From assembly GCA_016841765.1 (NCBI GenBank), contig JAENYN010000036.1, positions 1 to 49,642 on the forward strand: 49,642 bases of DNA. The letters run 5' to 3'. The notes beneath the pieces were generated by a model. That model was not told where the DNA came from. It did no database searches and saw only the letters and a program-made list of their open reading frames with translations. Shown here in pieces: positions 34,396-43,012 of the stretch; positions within the stretch are counted from its first letter, which is position 1, and every line of letters starts with the position of its first letter. Source of the stretch: Guptibacillus hwajinpoensis. Lineage in GTDB: Bacteria > Bacillota > Bacilli > Bacillales > Bacillaceae_O. The position numbers and the translations under genes were made by a program.

Positions 34396-34489
34396 GGTTC
34401 ATACCTCCCAATAAACAATATTGACATACTTTCTTCGCTTGCTTATTTCATTTTTTAAAAAATATATGACAATTCACCCTGTTTAATTG

Positions 34490-35392
34490 TTATGCACGGG
34501 GATGATGATTCATATATGTTTTTCGTAAATGATCTTTCGTAATATGCGTATATATTTGGGTGGAAGAAAGATGTGAATGCCCCAGCAGCTCCTGGACAGA
34601 TCTCAAATCAGCGCCTTCATTGAGAAGGTGGGTTGCAAACGTGTGGCGCAGGACGTGAGGGCTTATGCTGATAGTGAGCGAAGCATCTTCAATCATTTTG
34701 CTTAAAATCAGCCGGATTCCCCTATCCGTAAGCGGACGGCCGCGGTTGTTCAAAAACAATGAAGGGCTATGTTCATCCGCTTTGGCGCCGAGTTTTTTTC
34801 TGCCATCATTTATGTACGTTTCCAGGGCGTCCTGTGCGTAGCTGCCGATCGGCACATATCTTTCCTTCCTGCCCTTCCCATGAATGAGGGCGATGCCGAG
34901 GGCAAGGTCAAGATTACCCATCTCCAGGCTGCTGCATTCACTCACCCGGATTCCGCTCCCATACAGAAGTTCCAAAATCGCCTGGTTCCGCTGACCGAGC
35001 GGAGTGGTCAAATCTGAAGCCTTAAATAGCTGGTCAAGTTCTTCGTAATAAAGGAACTGCGGCAGCCTGCCTTCTTTTTTGGGCTGATGAACCATCGTAA
35101 ATGGATTCTGTTCAACCTCCTTTTCCCTGAGAAGGAACTTATAAAAGCTCCGCAGGCTGGAAATTCGCCTTGCCACTGATTTTCTGGCCAGTTGCCGCTT
35201 GTGGAGTTCCGTTAAATAAATTCTTACAGAGGCATAAGAAACAGCAGCAAACACTGGTATGTCCTGCTGCTTCATAAATGCTTCAAACTCTTTAATGTCA
35301 GCTGCATATCCCTGCAGTGTATGCGGGGAATAATTCCGTTCAATTTGGATGTATTCTTTGAATTGCCGGACTGCCTGTTCATTCGTTAACAT
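34490..35392 (-). CDS. xerC: Tyrosine recombinase XerC (CodV)
   Basis: XerC/CodV acts with a second recombinase at dif to resolve chromosome dimers. The 300-aa protein has an N-terminal SAM-like core-binding domain (about 1-90) and the catalytic domain with all active residues visible: Arg149 (GSGIRVSE), Lys173, His246 and Arg249 (HVLRH), His272 (GHSHLSS) and nucleophile Tyr281 (TQIYTH). It is the first gene of the hslV-hslU-codY operon. The 94-bp gap to hslV is AT-rich and holds a 14-bp palindrome but no terminator. Confidence 0.97.
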   Translation of the reverse strand: MLTNEQAVRQFKEYIQIERNYSPHTLQGYAADIKEFEAFMKQQDIPVFAAVSYASVRIYLTELHKRQLARKSVARRISSLRSFYKFLLREKEVEQNPFTMVHQPKKEGRLPQFLYYEELDQLFKASDLTTPLGQRNQAILELLYGSGIRVSECSSLEMGNLDLALGIALIHGKGRKERYVPIGSYAQDALETYINDGRKKLGAKADEHSPSLFLNNRGRPLTDRGIRLILSKMIEDASLTISISPHVLRHTFATHLLNEGADLRSVQELLGHSHLSSTQIYTHITKDHLRKTYMNHHPRA

Positions 35393-35417
35393 GCGGTCAC
35401 CTCACATGGCCTACTAA

Positions 35418-35446
35418 ATCGTATCACAGTTCATCAGGCGGCACAA
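35418..35446 (-). promoter_or_regulatory. Candidate promoter of the xerC-hslVU-codY operon
   Basis: Minus-strand extended -10 TGATACGAT (core TACGAT 35418-35423), 17-bp spacer and a weak -35 TTGTGC (35441-35446), directly downstream of trmFO. The extended -10 compensates for the weak -35. Confidence 0.4.
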
Positions 35447-35453
35447 TGGAAAT

Positions 35454-36761
35454 TCATAAACTTTTTACAAAATTCTGAATTGTGTCTAACGCTCTTTGTG
35501 CGTATCTTTCATTCCGTTCCTGTTTTTTGCGGATCTTTTCAGGAAGTGGTGGGAACAGGCCGAAATTTGCATTCATCGGCTGGAAGTTCTTCGGGTTGGC
35601 GTTTGTAATGTAGCGCGCCATACTTCCCATAGCCGTTTCGTCCGGGAACTTCACCGGTTCTTCCCCGCTTGCGATTTTTGCAGCATTTATACCGGCGATT
35701 AGGCCAGAGGCTGCCGATTCGACGTATCCTTCCACACCGGTCATTTGGCCGGCAAAAAATAAATCGCTGCGCTCTTTATACTGATACGTCGGCTTTAACA
35801 GGTTTGGTGAATTTACGAATGTGTTCCTGTGCATGACACCGTAACGGACTATTTCGGCATTTTCAAGGCCGGGGATCATCCTGATCACTTCTTTTTGGGC
35901 GCCCCATTTCAAGTGTGTCTGGAATCCGACGATGTTATACAGGGTTCCGGCCGCATCATCCTGGCGCAGCTGGACAACAGCATAAGGCTGCTTCCCCGTC
36001 TTTGGATCCTCAAGGCCGACCGGTTTCAGCGGCCCGAACAACATTGTCTTTTTCCCCCGTCCGCCCATTACTTCGATCGGCATGCAGCCTTCGAAAAACA
36101 TTTCCTTTTCAAATTCCTTCACCTGTACGGTTTCAGCTTCCATGAGCGCGTTGTAGAAACGGTCAAATTCTTCTTCAGTCATCGGGCAATTGAGGTATGC
36201 CGCTTCACCCTTATCATATCTTGATTTCAAGTACACTTTGTCCATGTCGATACTGTCTTTTTCGATGATCGGTGCTGCAGCATCGTAAAAATATAGATAT
36301 TCTTCCCCTGTCAGTTCTTTCAGCTTTGCAGACAGCGTCTCCGAAGTAAGCGGGCCGGTCGCGATAATGGCCGGTTCATCCGGAATATCCGTTACTTCTT
36401 CGTTGGTCACCGTCACATTCGGGTGTTCTTTCACATGTTTTGTGACATATGCGGCAAACTCATGCCGGTCGACGGCCAGTGCCCCGCCTGCCGGAACCGA
36501 ACATGCATCTGCTGCTTTGATGATGACGGAATTGCAGTTCCGCATTTCTTCCTTTAAAACACCGACTGCATTCGTTAGTGCATTTGCCCGCAGGGAGTTG
36601 CTGCAGACCAGCTCCGCGAATTTGTCCGTGTGGTGTGCGGGTGTCTGCCTGACCGGGCGCATTTCATGCAAATGGACATTGATGCCCCGTTCGGCAAGCT
36701 GCCATGCTGCTTCACTGCCTGCCAGTCCGGCACCGATCACATGTACGGTCTTTGTTGTCAT
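35454..36761 (-). CDS. trmFO: Folate/FAD-dependent tRNA (uracil-54) methyltransferase TrmFO
   Basis: TrmFO makes ribothymidine 54 in the tRNA T loop using methylenetetrahydrofolate and FADH2. The 435-aa protein starts with the FAD dinucleotide motif GAGLAGSE (10-17). It contains Cys53 ([11 protein letters not shown]) and Cys226 ([14 protein letters not shown]), the two cysteines implicated in catalysis in B. subtilis, and a C-terminal motif [13 protein letters not shown]. Called gid in older annotations. It lies 24 bp after topA, the conserved Firmicute order. Confidence 0.98.
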   Translation of the reverse strand: MTTKTVHVIGAGLAGSEAAWQLAERGINVHLHEMRPVRQTPAHHTDKFAELVCSNSLRANALTNAVGVLKEEMRNCNSVIIKAADACSVPAGGALAVDRHEFAAYVTKHVKEHPNVTVTNEEVTDIPDEPAIIATGPLTSETLSAKLKELTGEEYLYFYDAAAPIIEKDSIDMDKVYLKSRYDKGEAAYLNCPMTEEEFDRFYNALMEAETVQVKEFEKEMFFEGCMPIEVMGGRGKKTMLFGPLKPVGLEDPKTGKQPYAVVQLRQDDAAGTLYNIVGFQTHLKWGAQKEVIRMIPGLENAEIVRYGVMHRNTFVNSPNLLKPTYQYKERSDLFFAGQMTGVEGYVESAASGLIAGINAAKIASGEEPVKFPDETAMGSMARYITNANPKNFQPMNANFGLFPPLPEKIRKKQERNERYAQRALDTIQNFVKSL

Positions 36762-36785
36762 AGGTGGATCCTCCTAATTATCATG

Positions 36786-38864
36786 TTACGTCTGTGCTTC
36801 TTCTTTATAATCACATTCCGTACAATGTACTTGTACACCCTTTTTGGATTTCTTTTCAACCAATAAGCTTTCACATTTCGGGCACTTGCGGGCAATCGGC
36901 TTATCCCATGAAAGGAAATCACATTCCGGATAGTTGTCGCATCCGTAAAAGATCCGCTTCTTTTTGCTTTTTCTCTCCACAATGTTCCCTGTCTCGCAGG
37001 TCGGGCACTTCACGCCGATTTCCTTGACGATTGCCTTTGTGTTGCGGCAGTCAGGGAAATTGGAACAAGCCATGAATTTGCCGTACCGCCCCATTTTATA
37101 AACCATTTCCGAACCGCATTTTTCACAGTTCTCACCCGCTGGCTCATCTTTGATTTCTACCTTTTCCATTTCCTTCTCGGCAACATCAAGCCGCTTCTCG
37201 AATTCTTTGTAAAAGCGGTCGATAATCTGCACCCATTCAGCATCGCCGTCTTCGACGCTGTCCAGGTTCCGTTCCATATCAGCGGTGAAGTCAACATCGA
37301 TGATTTCCGGAAAAAACTCGACAATCAATTCATGGACGATTTCCCCGAGCTCTGTCGGTACGAAACGCTTGTTATCCAGGGCAACATAACCGCGGCGCTG
37401 GATGGTATCGAGCGTCGGTGCATAGGTTGACGGCCGGCCGATTCCCAGTTCCTCAAGCGTTTTTACAAGCCGGGCTTCCGTATAACGCGGCGGTGGCTGA
37501 GTGAAATGCTGATTCGGTTCGATTTCCGATGCCTCCACAATGTCGCCCTCAGCCATATCCGGAAGGGTACGGTCCTCTTCCTTCTTGTCATCATCTGTTC
37601 CTTCAACATATACCTTCATGAATCCCGGAAATTTCACCTTTGAACCATTCGCCCGGAACAAGACTCCTTTGTTCACCAGCTCCACCGTCATTGTGTCCAG
37701 GACTGCCGGTGCCATCTGGCTTGCGATGAACCGTTCCCATATCAGTTTATAAAGCCTGAACTGGTCCCGGCTCAGGTAGCTCTTAACTTCTTTCGGCGTC
37801 CTGAGGGCAGAAGTCGGGCGGACAGCCTCGTGGGCATCCTGTGCGGCTGCCTGTTTCTTCCCCTGCTTTTTGCTTTTTCCGATGAACTGTTCTCCGTAGT
37901 TTCCGGTGATGAAGTCGGCTGCTTCTTTCGTGGCCGTATCGGAAATCCTCGTGGAGTCCGTTCTCATGTACGTGATCAAACCTACAGTGCCTTCTTTTTT
38001 GCCAAGGTCGATCCCTTCGTATAACTGCTGGGCAAGCATCATCGTCTTTTTTGCCCTGAAATTCAATTTCCGGGCCGCTTCCTGCTGCAGGGAGGAAGTT
38101 GTAAACGGCTGGGCAGGATTCCGCTTCCGTTCCTTTTTTGTAACGGATTGGATCTGGAATCGCTTTCCATCGAGCTTTCCGGTAACATTTCTGACATCCT
38201 CTTCCGATGTCAGTTCAGCCTTTTTACCGTCGACACTGTGAAAGTTCGCGTCAAACGTTTCGCCGTTTTTCTCAAACAATGCTTTTATCGTCCAGTATTC
38301 TTCCGGTTCAAAATCATTAATTTCTTTTTCACGGTCGATGATAAGCCTCACTGCGACCGATTGGACGCGCCCGGCGCTAAGGCCTTTTTTCACTTTCTTC
38401 CATAACAGCGGGCTGATATTGTAGCCGACCAGCCTGTCAAGGATGCGTCTTGCCTGCTGGGCATCGACAAGATCCATATTGATTGTGCGCGGATGCTTAA
38501 AAGATTCTTTGACCGCATCTTTGGTAATTTCATTGAAGACAACGCGGATATCTCCATCTGTGTCCAAATCGAGACTATGGGCCAAATGCCAGGCGATCGC
38601 TTCCCCTTCGCGGTCGGGGTCAGCTGCGAGGTATACTTTTTTCGCCTTTTTGGCGGCAGCCTTCAATTCTTTCAAAACAGGGCCCTTTCCCCTGATTGTA
38701 ATATATTTCGGACGGTAGCCGTCTTCAACGTCGACCCCCATCTGGCTTTTTGGTAAGTCAATTACATGTCCCATCGATGCTTTCACTTTGTACTTTTTAC
38801 CGAGATAGCGTTCGATGGTTTTGGCTTTTGCCGGTGATTCAACAATTACTAGGTAATCAGCCAT
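36786..38864 (-). CDS. topA: DNA topoisomerase I
   Basis: TopA is the type IA topoisomerase that relaxes negative supercoils. The 692-aa protein (691 in B. subtilis) has the TOPRIM domain ([17 protein letters not shown]; acidic [13 protein letters not shown]), nucleophile Tyr299 in [14 protein letters not shown], and three C-terminal four-cysteine zinc ribbons (CEKCG...CSNFPDC, CPTCE...CDNYPEC, CPKCE...CTEC; about 575-692). The ATG at 38864 gives the family N-terminus; the longer open frame upstream would place the promoter inside the gene. GGGGG is the likely ribosome binding site. Confidence 0.98.
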   Translation of the reverse strand: MADYLVIVESPAKAKTIERYLGKKYKVKASMGHVIDLPKSQMGVDVEDGYRPKYITIRGKGPVLKELKAAAKKAKKVYLAADPDREGEAIAWHLAHSLDLDTDGDIRVVFNEITKDAVKESFKHPRTINMDLVDAQQARRILDRLVGYNISPLLWKKVKKGLSAGRVQSVAVRLIIDREKEINDFEPEEYWTIKALFEKNGETFDANFHSVDGKKAELTSEEDVRNVTGKLDGKRFQIQSVTKKERKRNPAQPFTTSSLQQEAARKLNFRAKKTMMLAQQLYEGIDLGKKEGTVGLITYMRTDSTRISDTATKEAADFITGNYGEQFIGKSKKQGKKQAAAQDAHEAVRPTSALRTPKEVKSYLSRDQFRLYKLIWERFIASQMAPAVLDTMTVELVNKGVLFRANGSKVKFPGFMKVYVEGTDDDKKEEDRTLPDMAEGDIVEASEIEPNQHFTQPPPRYTEARLVKTLEELGIGRPSTYAPTLDTIQRRGYVALDNKRFVPTELGEIVHELIVEFFPEIIDVDFTADMERNLDSVEDGDAEWVQIIDRFYKEFEKRLDVAEKEMEKVEIKDEPAGENCEKCGSEMVYKMGRYGKFMACSNFPDCRNTKAIVKEIGVKCPTCETGNIVERKSKKKRIFYGCDNYPECDFLSWDKPIARKCPKCESLLVEKKSKKGVQVHCTECDYKEEAQT

Positions 38865-38906
38865 AAAACCCGTTTCCCCCTTAAGAGGTTTATTAAAATC
38901 TTCCCT

Positions 38907-38936
38907 ATTATCAAATAACTTCGTGTTGTTTGTCAA
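38907..38936 (-). promoter_or_regulatory. Sigma-A promoter of topA
   Basis: Minus-strand -35 TTGACA (38931-38936, perfect), 18-bp spacer, -10 GATAAT (38907-38912). It lies between dprA and the topA start. A second TTGACA lies about 20 bp further upstream, without a matching -10. Confidence 0.75.
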
Positions 38937-38981
38937 ACTGAATTTTCATTTGTCAATAACTTTACTATCTTTTATCACCGA

Positions 38982-39869
38982 TTATTCATAAAATAAAACC
39001 AGCTCATCTGCAATATCATCCGGCTTTGTCAGGGGATGGGCACCTTCTTTGATCAGGCGGTTGGTCCCTGCTGCACACGGCTCTAAAATAGATCCCGGAA
39101 CAGCGAACACTTCCCTGTTTTGTTCGAGGGCCTGGTCAGCCGTAATTAATGAACCGCTTCGTTCCTTTGCTTCCACGACGACAGTAGCAGGCGATAAACC
39201 GCTTATAATCCGGTTGCGTTGTGGGAATTGCCATTTTTGAGGGCTGATATAAGGCGGGTATTCAGTAAGTAGAAGATGGGAAGCTGATATCCGTTCAGCA
39301 AGATGCAGATTTTCTTGGGGATAGACATGATGAAAGCCTGAACCTAAAACAGCTATTGTCGCTCCATTGCCGTTGATGGCAGCTCTGTGGGCAGCTGCGT
39401 CAATGCCTGCAGCAAGACCGCTTACGATGCCCCAGCCCTGATCTGTCAATGATCTGCAAATCAGATGGGCAGCTTTCTTTCCATATGGTGAAGGGTTCCT
39501 TGTCCCGACAACACTGATCCAGTTCCTGTGCTTGAGGTACTCTGTCCTCCCTTTTCCATAAAGCACCCAGGGTGGATCGGCGATTTCCTTCAAAAGAGCC
39601 GGATATCCGGAATCGAAAATGGTTAGAGCCGTAATTTTTTCTTCATTATATAAATGAAGGACTTCATCGATCGAAGTGTTCCTGAGTGTATCATAAAACT
39701 GCCTGGCAGAACCGGCTTTAAACTGAAATTCCCTCCTGAGTTCATGCACTGACATATTATAAACAGATGTAAGCCCCGGGTCAACTTCCACCATTTTTCG
39801 AATGGCGGACCAGCCCGTACCGCCGGTGCAATAATGGAGGTGAATCAGCTTTTTGCTGTCAGCCTTCAT
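38982..39869 (-). CDS. dprA: DNA processing protein DprA (Smf)
   Basis: DprA loads RecA on incoming single-stranded DNA during transformation. The 295-aa protein has a short N-terminal helical region and the Rossmann-like DprA core with VVGTRNPSPYGKKAAHLICR (about residues 115-134), GLAAGIDAAAHRAAI and GSGFHHVYPQEN. It lacks the C-terminal winged helix present in some DprA proteins, as is usual for Bacillus. AAGGAGG precedes the ATG. It stands between sucD (with a terminator) and topA (own promoter), so it is probably a single-gene unit. Confidence 0.95.
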   Translation of the reverse strand: MKADSKKLIHLHYCTGGTGWSAIRKMVEVDPGLTSVYNMSVHELRREFQFKAGSARQFYDTLRNTSIDEVLHLYNEEKITALTIFDSGYPALLKEIADPPWVLYGKGRTEYLKHRNWISVVGTRNPSPYGKKAAHLICRSLTDQGWGIVSGLAAGIDAAAHRAAINGNGATIAVLGSGFHHVYPQENLHLAERISASHLLLTEYPPYISPQKWQFPQRNRIISGLSPATVVVEAKERSGSLITADQALEQNREVFAVPGSILEPCAAGTNRLIKEGAHPLTKPDDIADELVLFYE

Positions 39870-40108
39870 TCAAGGCCTCCTTATACTGGCGGAATAACCG
39901 CCTGAATTATTTAATTGGGGTTTACTGAACTTCATTTGATAACTGCCTTCTAAATTACATGATCCGGAAGCCTTCAGGGATAAGGCGGTTATTCAGAAAA
40001 GCTCTTCCGGTCACCGTCCCTCCACTCCTCCTGGACCTCCCATTGAATACAAAGGGTGAGGGTGTTTCTTGGTTTTATGAACTATTACATTTTGGTACAG
40101 CTTAAGGG
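39870..40108 (-). promoter_or_regulatory. dprA upstream region with alternative hairpins
   Basis: A 239-bp space. GAATAACCGCCT (39892-39903) is exactly complementary to AGGCGGTTATTC (39983-39994). The proximal arm can alternatively form a local hairpin GGCGG-AATAA-CCGCC (39889-39903) just before the dprA ribosome binding site. I see no convincing -35/-10 pair and no clear ComK box (AAAA-N5-TTTT dyads). Confidence 0.4.
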
Positions 40109-40142
40109 TAAAAAAGCCCCCGGCTTTAGCCGGCCGGGAGCT
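40109..40142 (-). terminator. Intrinsic terminator after sucD
   Basis: Minus-strand stem CTCCCGGC / GCCGGGGG (8 bp with one G-T) and a CGGCTAAA loop, followed by a T run, 10 bp after the sucD stop. Confidence 0.88.
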
Positions 40143-40151
40143 AGTCATTTC

Positions 40152-41054
40152 TTAATGTGTTTTGCACTTGTCATACAAGTCGTTTTCTTTCAGGACCGAA
40201 ATCATCGTTTCACCGATGACCGCCGGTGTTTCGGCAACTTTGATGCCGCATTCATTCATCGTTTTGATTTTTTCTGCGGCTGTGCCTTTGCCGCCGGAAA
40301 TGATGGCGCCGGCATGGCCCATGCGTTTTCCAGGAGGTGCGGTCTGTCCGCCGATAAATCCGATGACAGGCTTCTTCATGTTTGCCTTCACCCACTCTGC
40401 CGCTTCCTCTTCGGCAGTTCCGCCTATTTCACCGATCATCACAACCGCATACGTATCTTCATCTTCGTTGAAGGCTTTCAACACATCGATGAAATCCGTG
40501 CCATTGACCGGGTCCCCGCCGATACCGACCGCGGTGGACTGCCCGATCCCTGAAGTCGACAGCTGGTCGACTGCTTCATATGTGAGGGTTCCGGAACGGG
40601 AAACAATGCCGACATGGCCTTTTTGATGAATATATCCAGGCATGATGCCGATCTTGCACTCTTCCGGCGTAATGACACCCGGGCAGTTTGGACCGACAAG
40701 ACGTGTTTTCTTGCCTTCCATATAGCGGCGCACCTTTACCATATCAAGCACTGGTATGCCTTCTGTGATGGTGATGACCAGATCCAGCTCCGCATCGACC
40801 GCTTCCATGATCGCGTCTGCGGCGAACGCAGGCGGAACATATACGACAGAAGCGTTGGCGCCTGTTTTTTCAACAGCCTCAGACAGCGTATCGAATACCG
40901 GTACGCCTGCTGCTTCAGTACCGCCCTTTCCAGGAGTTACACCGCCGACAATTTTAGTGCCGTATTCCAGCATTTGTTCCGTATGAAATAAACCGGTGGC
41001 ACCGGTAATTCCCTGTACAATGACTTTCGTATCCTTATTTACATAAATACTCAT
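40152..41054 (-). CDS. sucD: Succinyl-CoA synthetase alpha subunit (ADP-forming)
   Basis: SucD pairs with SucC to convert succinyl-CoA, phosphate and nucleoside diphosphate into succinate, CoA and NTP in the TCA cycle. The 300-aa protein has the CoA-binding Rossmann fold ([19 protein letters not shown]) and the phosphohistidine His247 in [31 protein letters not shown] is family-typical. It follows sucC by 19 bp and ends the two-gene operon before a terminator. Confidence 0.98.
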   Translation of the reverse strand: MSIYVNKDTKVIVQGITGATGLFHTEQMLEYGTKIVGGVTPGKGGTEAAGVPVFDTLSEAVEKTGANASVVYVPPAFAADAIMEAVDAELDLVITITEGIPVLDMVKVRRYMEGKKTRLVGPNCPGVITPEECKIGIMPGYIHQKGHVGIVSRSGTLTYEAVDQLSTSGIGQSTAVGIGGDPVNGTDFIDVLKAFNEDEDTYAVVMIGEIGGTAEEEAAEWVKANMKKPVIGFIGGQTAPPGKRMGHAGAIISGGKGTAAEKIKTMNECGIKVAETPAVIGETMISVLKENDLYDKCKTH

Positions 41055-41073
41055 TTCCGCTTCCCCGCCTTTC

Positions 41074-42234
41074 TTACTTTACTAGTGATACGATTTTTTC
41101 TGCGCCGTCTGCCATTGACTCGGCTGCAGTGATATTAAGGCCTGATTCGTTCAGGATTTGACGGCCAAGTTCTACATTTGTGCCTTCAAGGCGCACGACA
41201 AGCGGAAGCTGAAGTCCGACTTGCTTCGTAGCCTCTACAACACCATTTGCAATGACATCACACTTCATGATTCCACCGAAAATGTTAACGAAAATCCCCT
41301 TGACGTTCTCATCGGAAAGGATGATTTTGAACGCTTCCGTCACCTTTTCGGTTGTTGCGCCGCCCCCTACATCAAGGAAGTTGGCGGGATCGCCGCCATA
41401 ATGCTTGATGATATCCATTGTCGCCATCGCAAGGCCGGCACCATTGACCATGCAGCCGATATTGCCGTCCAGCGGAATATAATTGAGGTCGTATTTGGAT
41501 GCTTCAATTTCCTTCTGGTCTTCTTCATCCAGATCACGGTATTCCTGGATGTCCTTATGGCGGTAAAGCGCATTCGGATCGAAATTCAATTTGGCATCAA
41601 GTGCCATGACATTGCCGTCACCTGTAGTGACTAGAGGGTTGATTTCGGCAATTGAGCAATCCTTATCAACGAAAACTTGATAAAGGCCAAGCATGAACTT
41701 GACTGCTTTGTTTACAAGCTCCTTCGGGATATTGATGTTGAAGGCAAGGCGTCTCGCCTGGAAAGGAAGCAGGCCGACAGCAGGGTCAACCACTTCTTTG
41801 AAAATCTTTTCCGGCGTTTTTTCAGCCACTTCTTCAATTTCGGTTCCGCCCTCTTCGGACGCCATCATGACTACTCTTGAAGTGGAACGGTCAAGGACAA
41901 GGCCAACATAGTATTCTTTTTGGATGTCACACCCTTCCTCGATTAAAAGGCGTTTCACCTCTTTACCCTCAGGGCCTGTCTGGTGCGTGACCAGGGTCTT
42001 GCCCAGGATTTCATCAGCGTATGTACGCACTTCATCAAGATTCTTTGCAACCTTGACACCGCCCGCTTTACCGCGTCCGCCCGCATGGATCTGGGCTTTG
42101 ACAACGGTTACATCCGTGCCAAGCTTTTTTGCTGCTTCAACAGCTTCATCCACAGAAAAAGCAACTTTGCCGTTCGGGACTGCAACCCCGTAACTTCTGA
42201 GGATTTCTTTCCCCTGATACTCGTGGATATTCAT
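41074..42234 (-). CDS. sucC: Succinyl-CoA synthetase beta subunit
   Basis: SucC carries the ATP-grasp nucleotide site of succinyl-CoA synthetase. The 386-aa protein begins [20 protein letters not shown] and shows [20 protein letters not shown] (ATP-grasp), the SIAEINPLV and [13 protein letters not shown] segments, and the [17 protein letters not shown] and [14 protein letters not shown] motifs of the CoA-ligase domain. The start at 42234 has AGGAGG at ideal spacing; an in-frame extension upstream overlaps the promoter. Operon sucC-sucD. Confidence 0.98.
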   Translation of the reverse strand: MNIHEYQGKEILRSYGVAVPNGKVAFSVDEAVEAAKKLGTDVTVVKAQIHAGGRGKAGGVKVAKNLDEVRTYADEILGKTLVTHQTGPEGKEVKRLLIEEGCDIQKEYYVGLVLDRSTSRVVMMASEEGGTEIEEVAEKTPEKIFKEVVDPAVGLLPFQARRLAFNINIPKELVNKAVKFMLGLYQVFVDKDCSIAEINPLVTTGDGNVMALDAKLNFDPNALYRHKDIQEYRDLDEEDQKEIEASKYDLNYIPLDGNIGCMVNGAGLAMATMDIIKHYGGDPANFLDVGGGATTEKVTEAFKIILSDENVKGIFVNIFGGIMKCDVIANGVVEATKQVGLQLPLVVRLEGTNVELGRQILNESGLNITAAESMADGAEKIVSLVK

Positions 42235-42281
42235 TCTCCATCCTCCTATCCTATGTATGACAATTTTCAAATCATTTTCAT

Positions 42282-42309
42282 TGTATATAAAATTCATACA
42301 CATTGTCTA
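42282..42309 (-). promoter_or_regulatory. Candidate sigma-A promoter of sucCD
   Basis: Minus-strand -35 TAGACA (42304-42309), 16-bp spacer, -10 TATACA (42282-42287), about 47 bp upstream of sucC. I see no obvious cre site for CcpA in the short space. Confidence 0.6.
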
Positions 42310-42450
42310 CCGTTCAATCTTATCCGGAACAATCAAATTTTGCCACTAACCGCAGCGATTGGAATAGTTGCAATGATTGAGACCTTACTCCTGCCCCGGC
42401 AATTCAGCTTTTTGAACCGCAAATTTAAGCGGGGATGAGCAACAAAAATG

Positions 42451-42631
42451 GGGACGCATCGGAGTTATCCGTCCCAAAAAAATGGGACTCTCTTCATCAA
42501 AATAGAGACTCCTCCTGCCATTTATCCCCAAAACAGGGCTCGCTTCCCGAATAATGGAACGCATCAGAATCAATCGTTCCAAAAAACCGGCTGCATTTTT
42601 TAGAAAGGCAACGCGCCCAGTTATTATTCCC
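42451..42631. repeat. Degenerate tandem repeat, about 51-bp period, between ylqH and sucC
   Basis: Four 25-bp cores start at 42451, 42505, 42556 and 42607 (steps 54, 51, 51). On the minus strand each begins GGGA/GGAA after a T run. Two cores are closed by inverted ends that covary: GGGACG...CGTCCC at 42451 and GGAACG...CGTTCC at 42556; the other two have decayed ends. The surrounding approximately 415-bp gene-free space (42310-42724) holds, besides this and an inverted repeat at 42667-42716, only the sucC promoter. A 99-codon open frame (42385-42684, minus) reads through the array as a 17-18-residue peptide repeat; I do not call it a gene. Confidence 0.75.
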
Positions 42632-42666
42632 AAAATCTTAGCAAAAACAAGATTGCTGATCCACTT

Positions 42667-42716
42667 GTGTGAACAATGCGTCATTTATTCTCTTCATTGA
42701 GTTTTTCTGTTCACAC
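42667..42716 (-). repeat. 9-bp inverted repeat downstream of ylqH
   Basis: GTGTGAACA (42667-42675) and TGTTCACAC (42708-42716) are perfect inverses separated by 32 bp, just past the ylqH stop. No T run follows on the minus strand, so it is a weak terminator candidate at best; it could also mark the border of the repeat array. Confidence 0.5.
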
Positions 42717-42724
42717 CATGTGAT

Positions 42725-43012
42725 TCATTTTTCTTTTTTAAAGTCGTTATCCCTATCCATTCTGTATAAAAAAGCGAATATTTCTGCTACGGCCTGATAA
42801 AGATCTTCCGGAATTTCATCATTGATTTCCAGTTGTGAGAGTAATGCAACCAGGGAAGAGTCCTCTTGGATCGGGATATTATTTTCCTTGGCCCGCCTGA
42901 TGATTTCCTCGGCGACATAGCCCCGCCCTTTAGCTGTGAGTTTCGGTGCATCGACCGGGCCCGAGTGATAAGATAGGGCAGCAGCCTCCCGTTTCATCCA
43001 GTCTTTATTCAT
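42725..43012 (-). CDS. ylqH: FlhB C-terminal-domain-like protein (YlqH)
   Basis: A 95-aa soluble protein homologous to the cytoplasmic C-terminal part of FlhB. Its segment YVAEEIIRRAKENNIPIQED, then NDEIPEDLYQAVAEIFAFLY, aligns with YVALKIKEAASKHEIITVED and GDEIPDAFFKAIAEILAYVY of this window's FlhB. It lacks the NPTH autocleavage motif and all membrane helices, so it corresponds to the FlhB-CC fragment left after cleavage. The ATG overlaps the ylqG stop (ATGA), so the pair is translationally coupled. Called EscU/YscU/HrcU family or YlqH in Bacillus; physiological role unknown. A longer upstream frame is only the ylqG overlap. Confidence 0.93.
   Translation of the reverse strand: MNKDWMKREAAALSYHSGPVDAPKLTAKGRGYVAEEIIRRAKENNIPIQEDSSLVALLSQLEINDEIPEDLYQAVAEIFAFLYRMDRDNDFKKEK

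Noticed and set aside
34450-34463. 14-bp AT palindrome between xerC and hslV as a terminator.
   Set aside because: Only A and T, no stable stem, no loop, and the genes belong to one conserved operon.
42385-42684. 99-codon open frame in the ylqH-sucC gap as a real gene.
   Set aside because: Weak ribosome binding site, start within an inverted repeat, and the peptide periodicity is fully explained by the DNA repeat; listed as a finding instead of a CDS.
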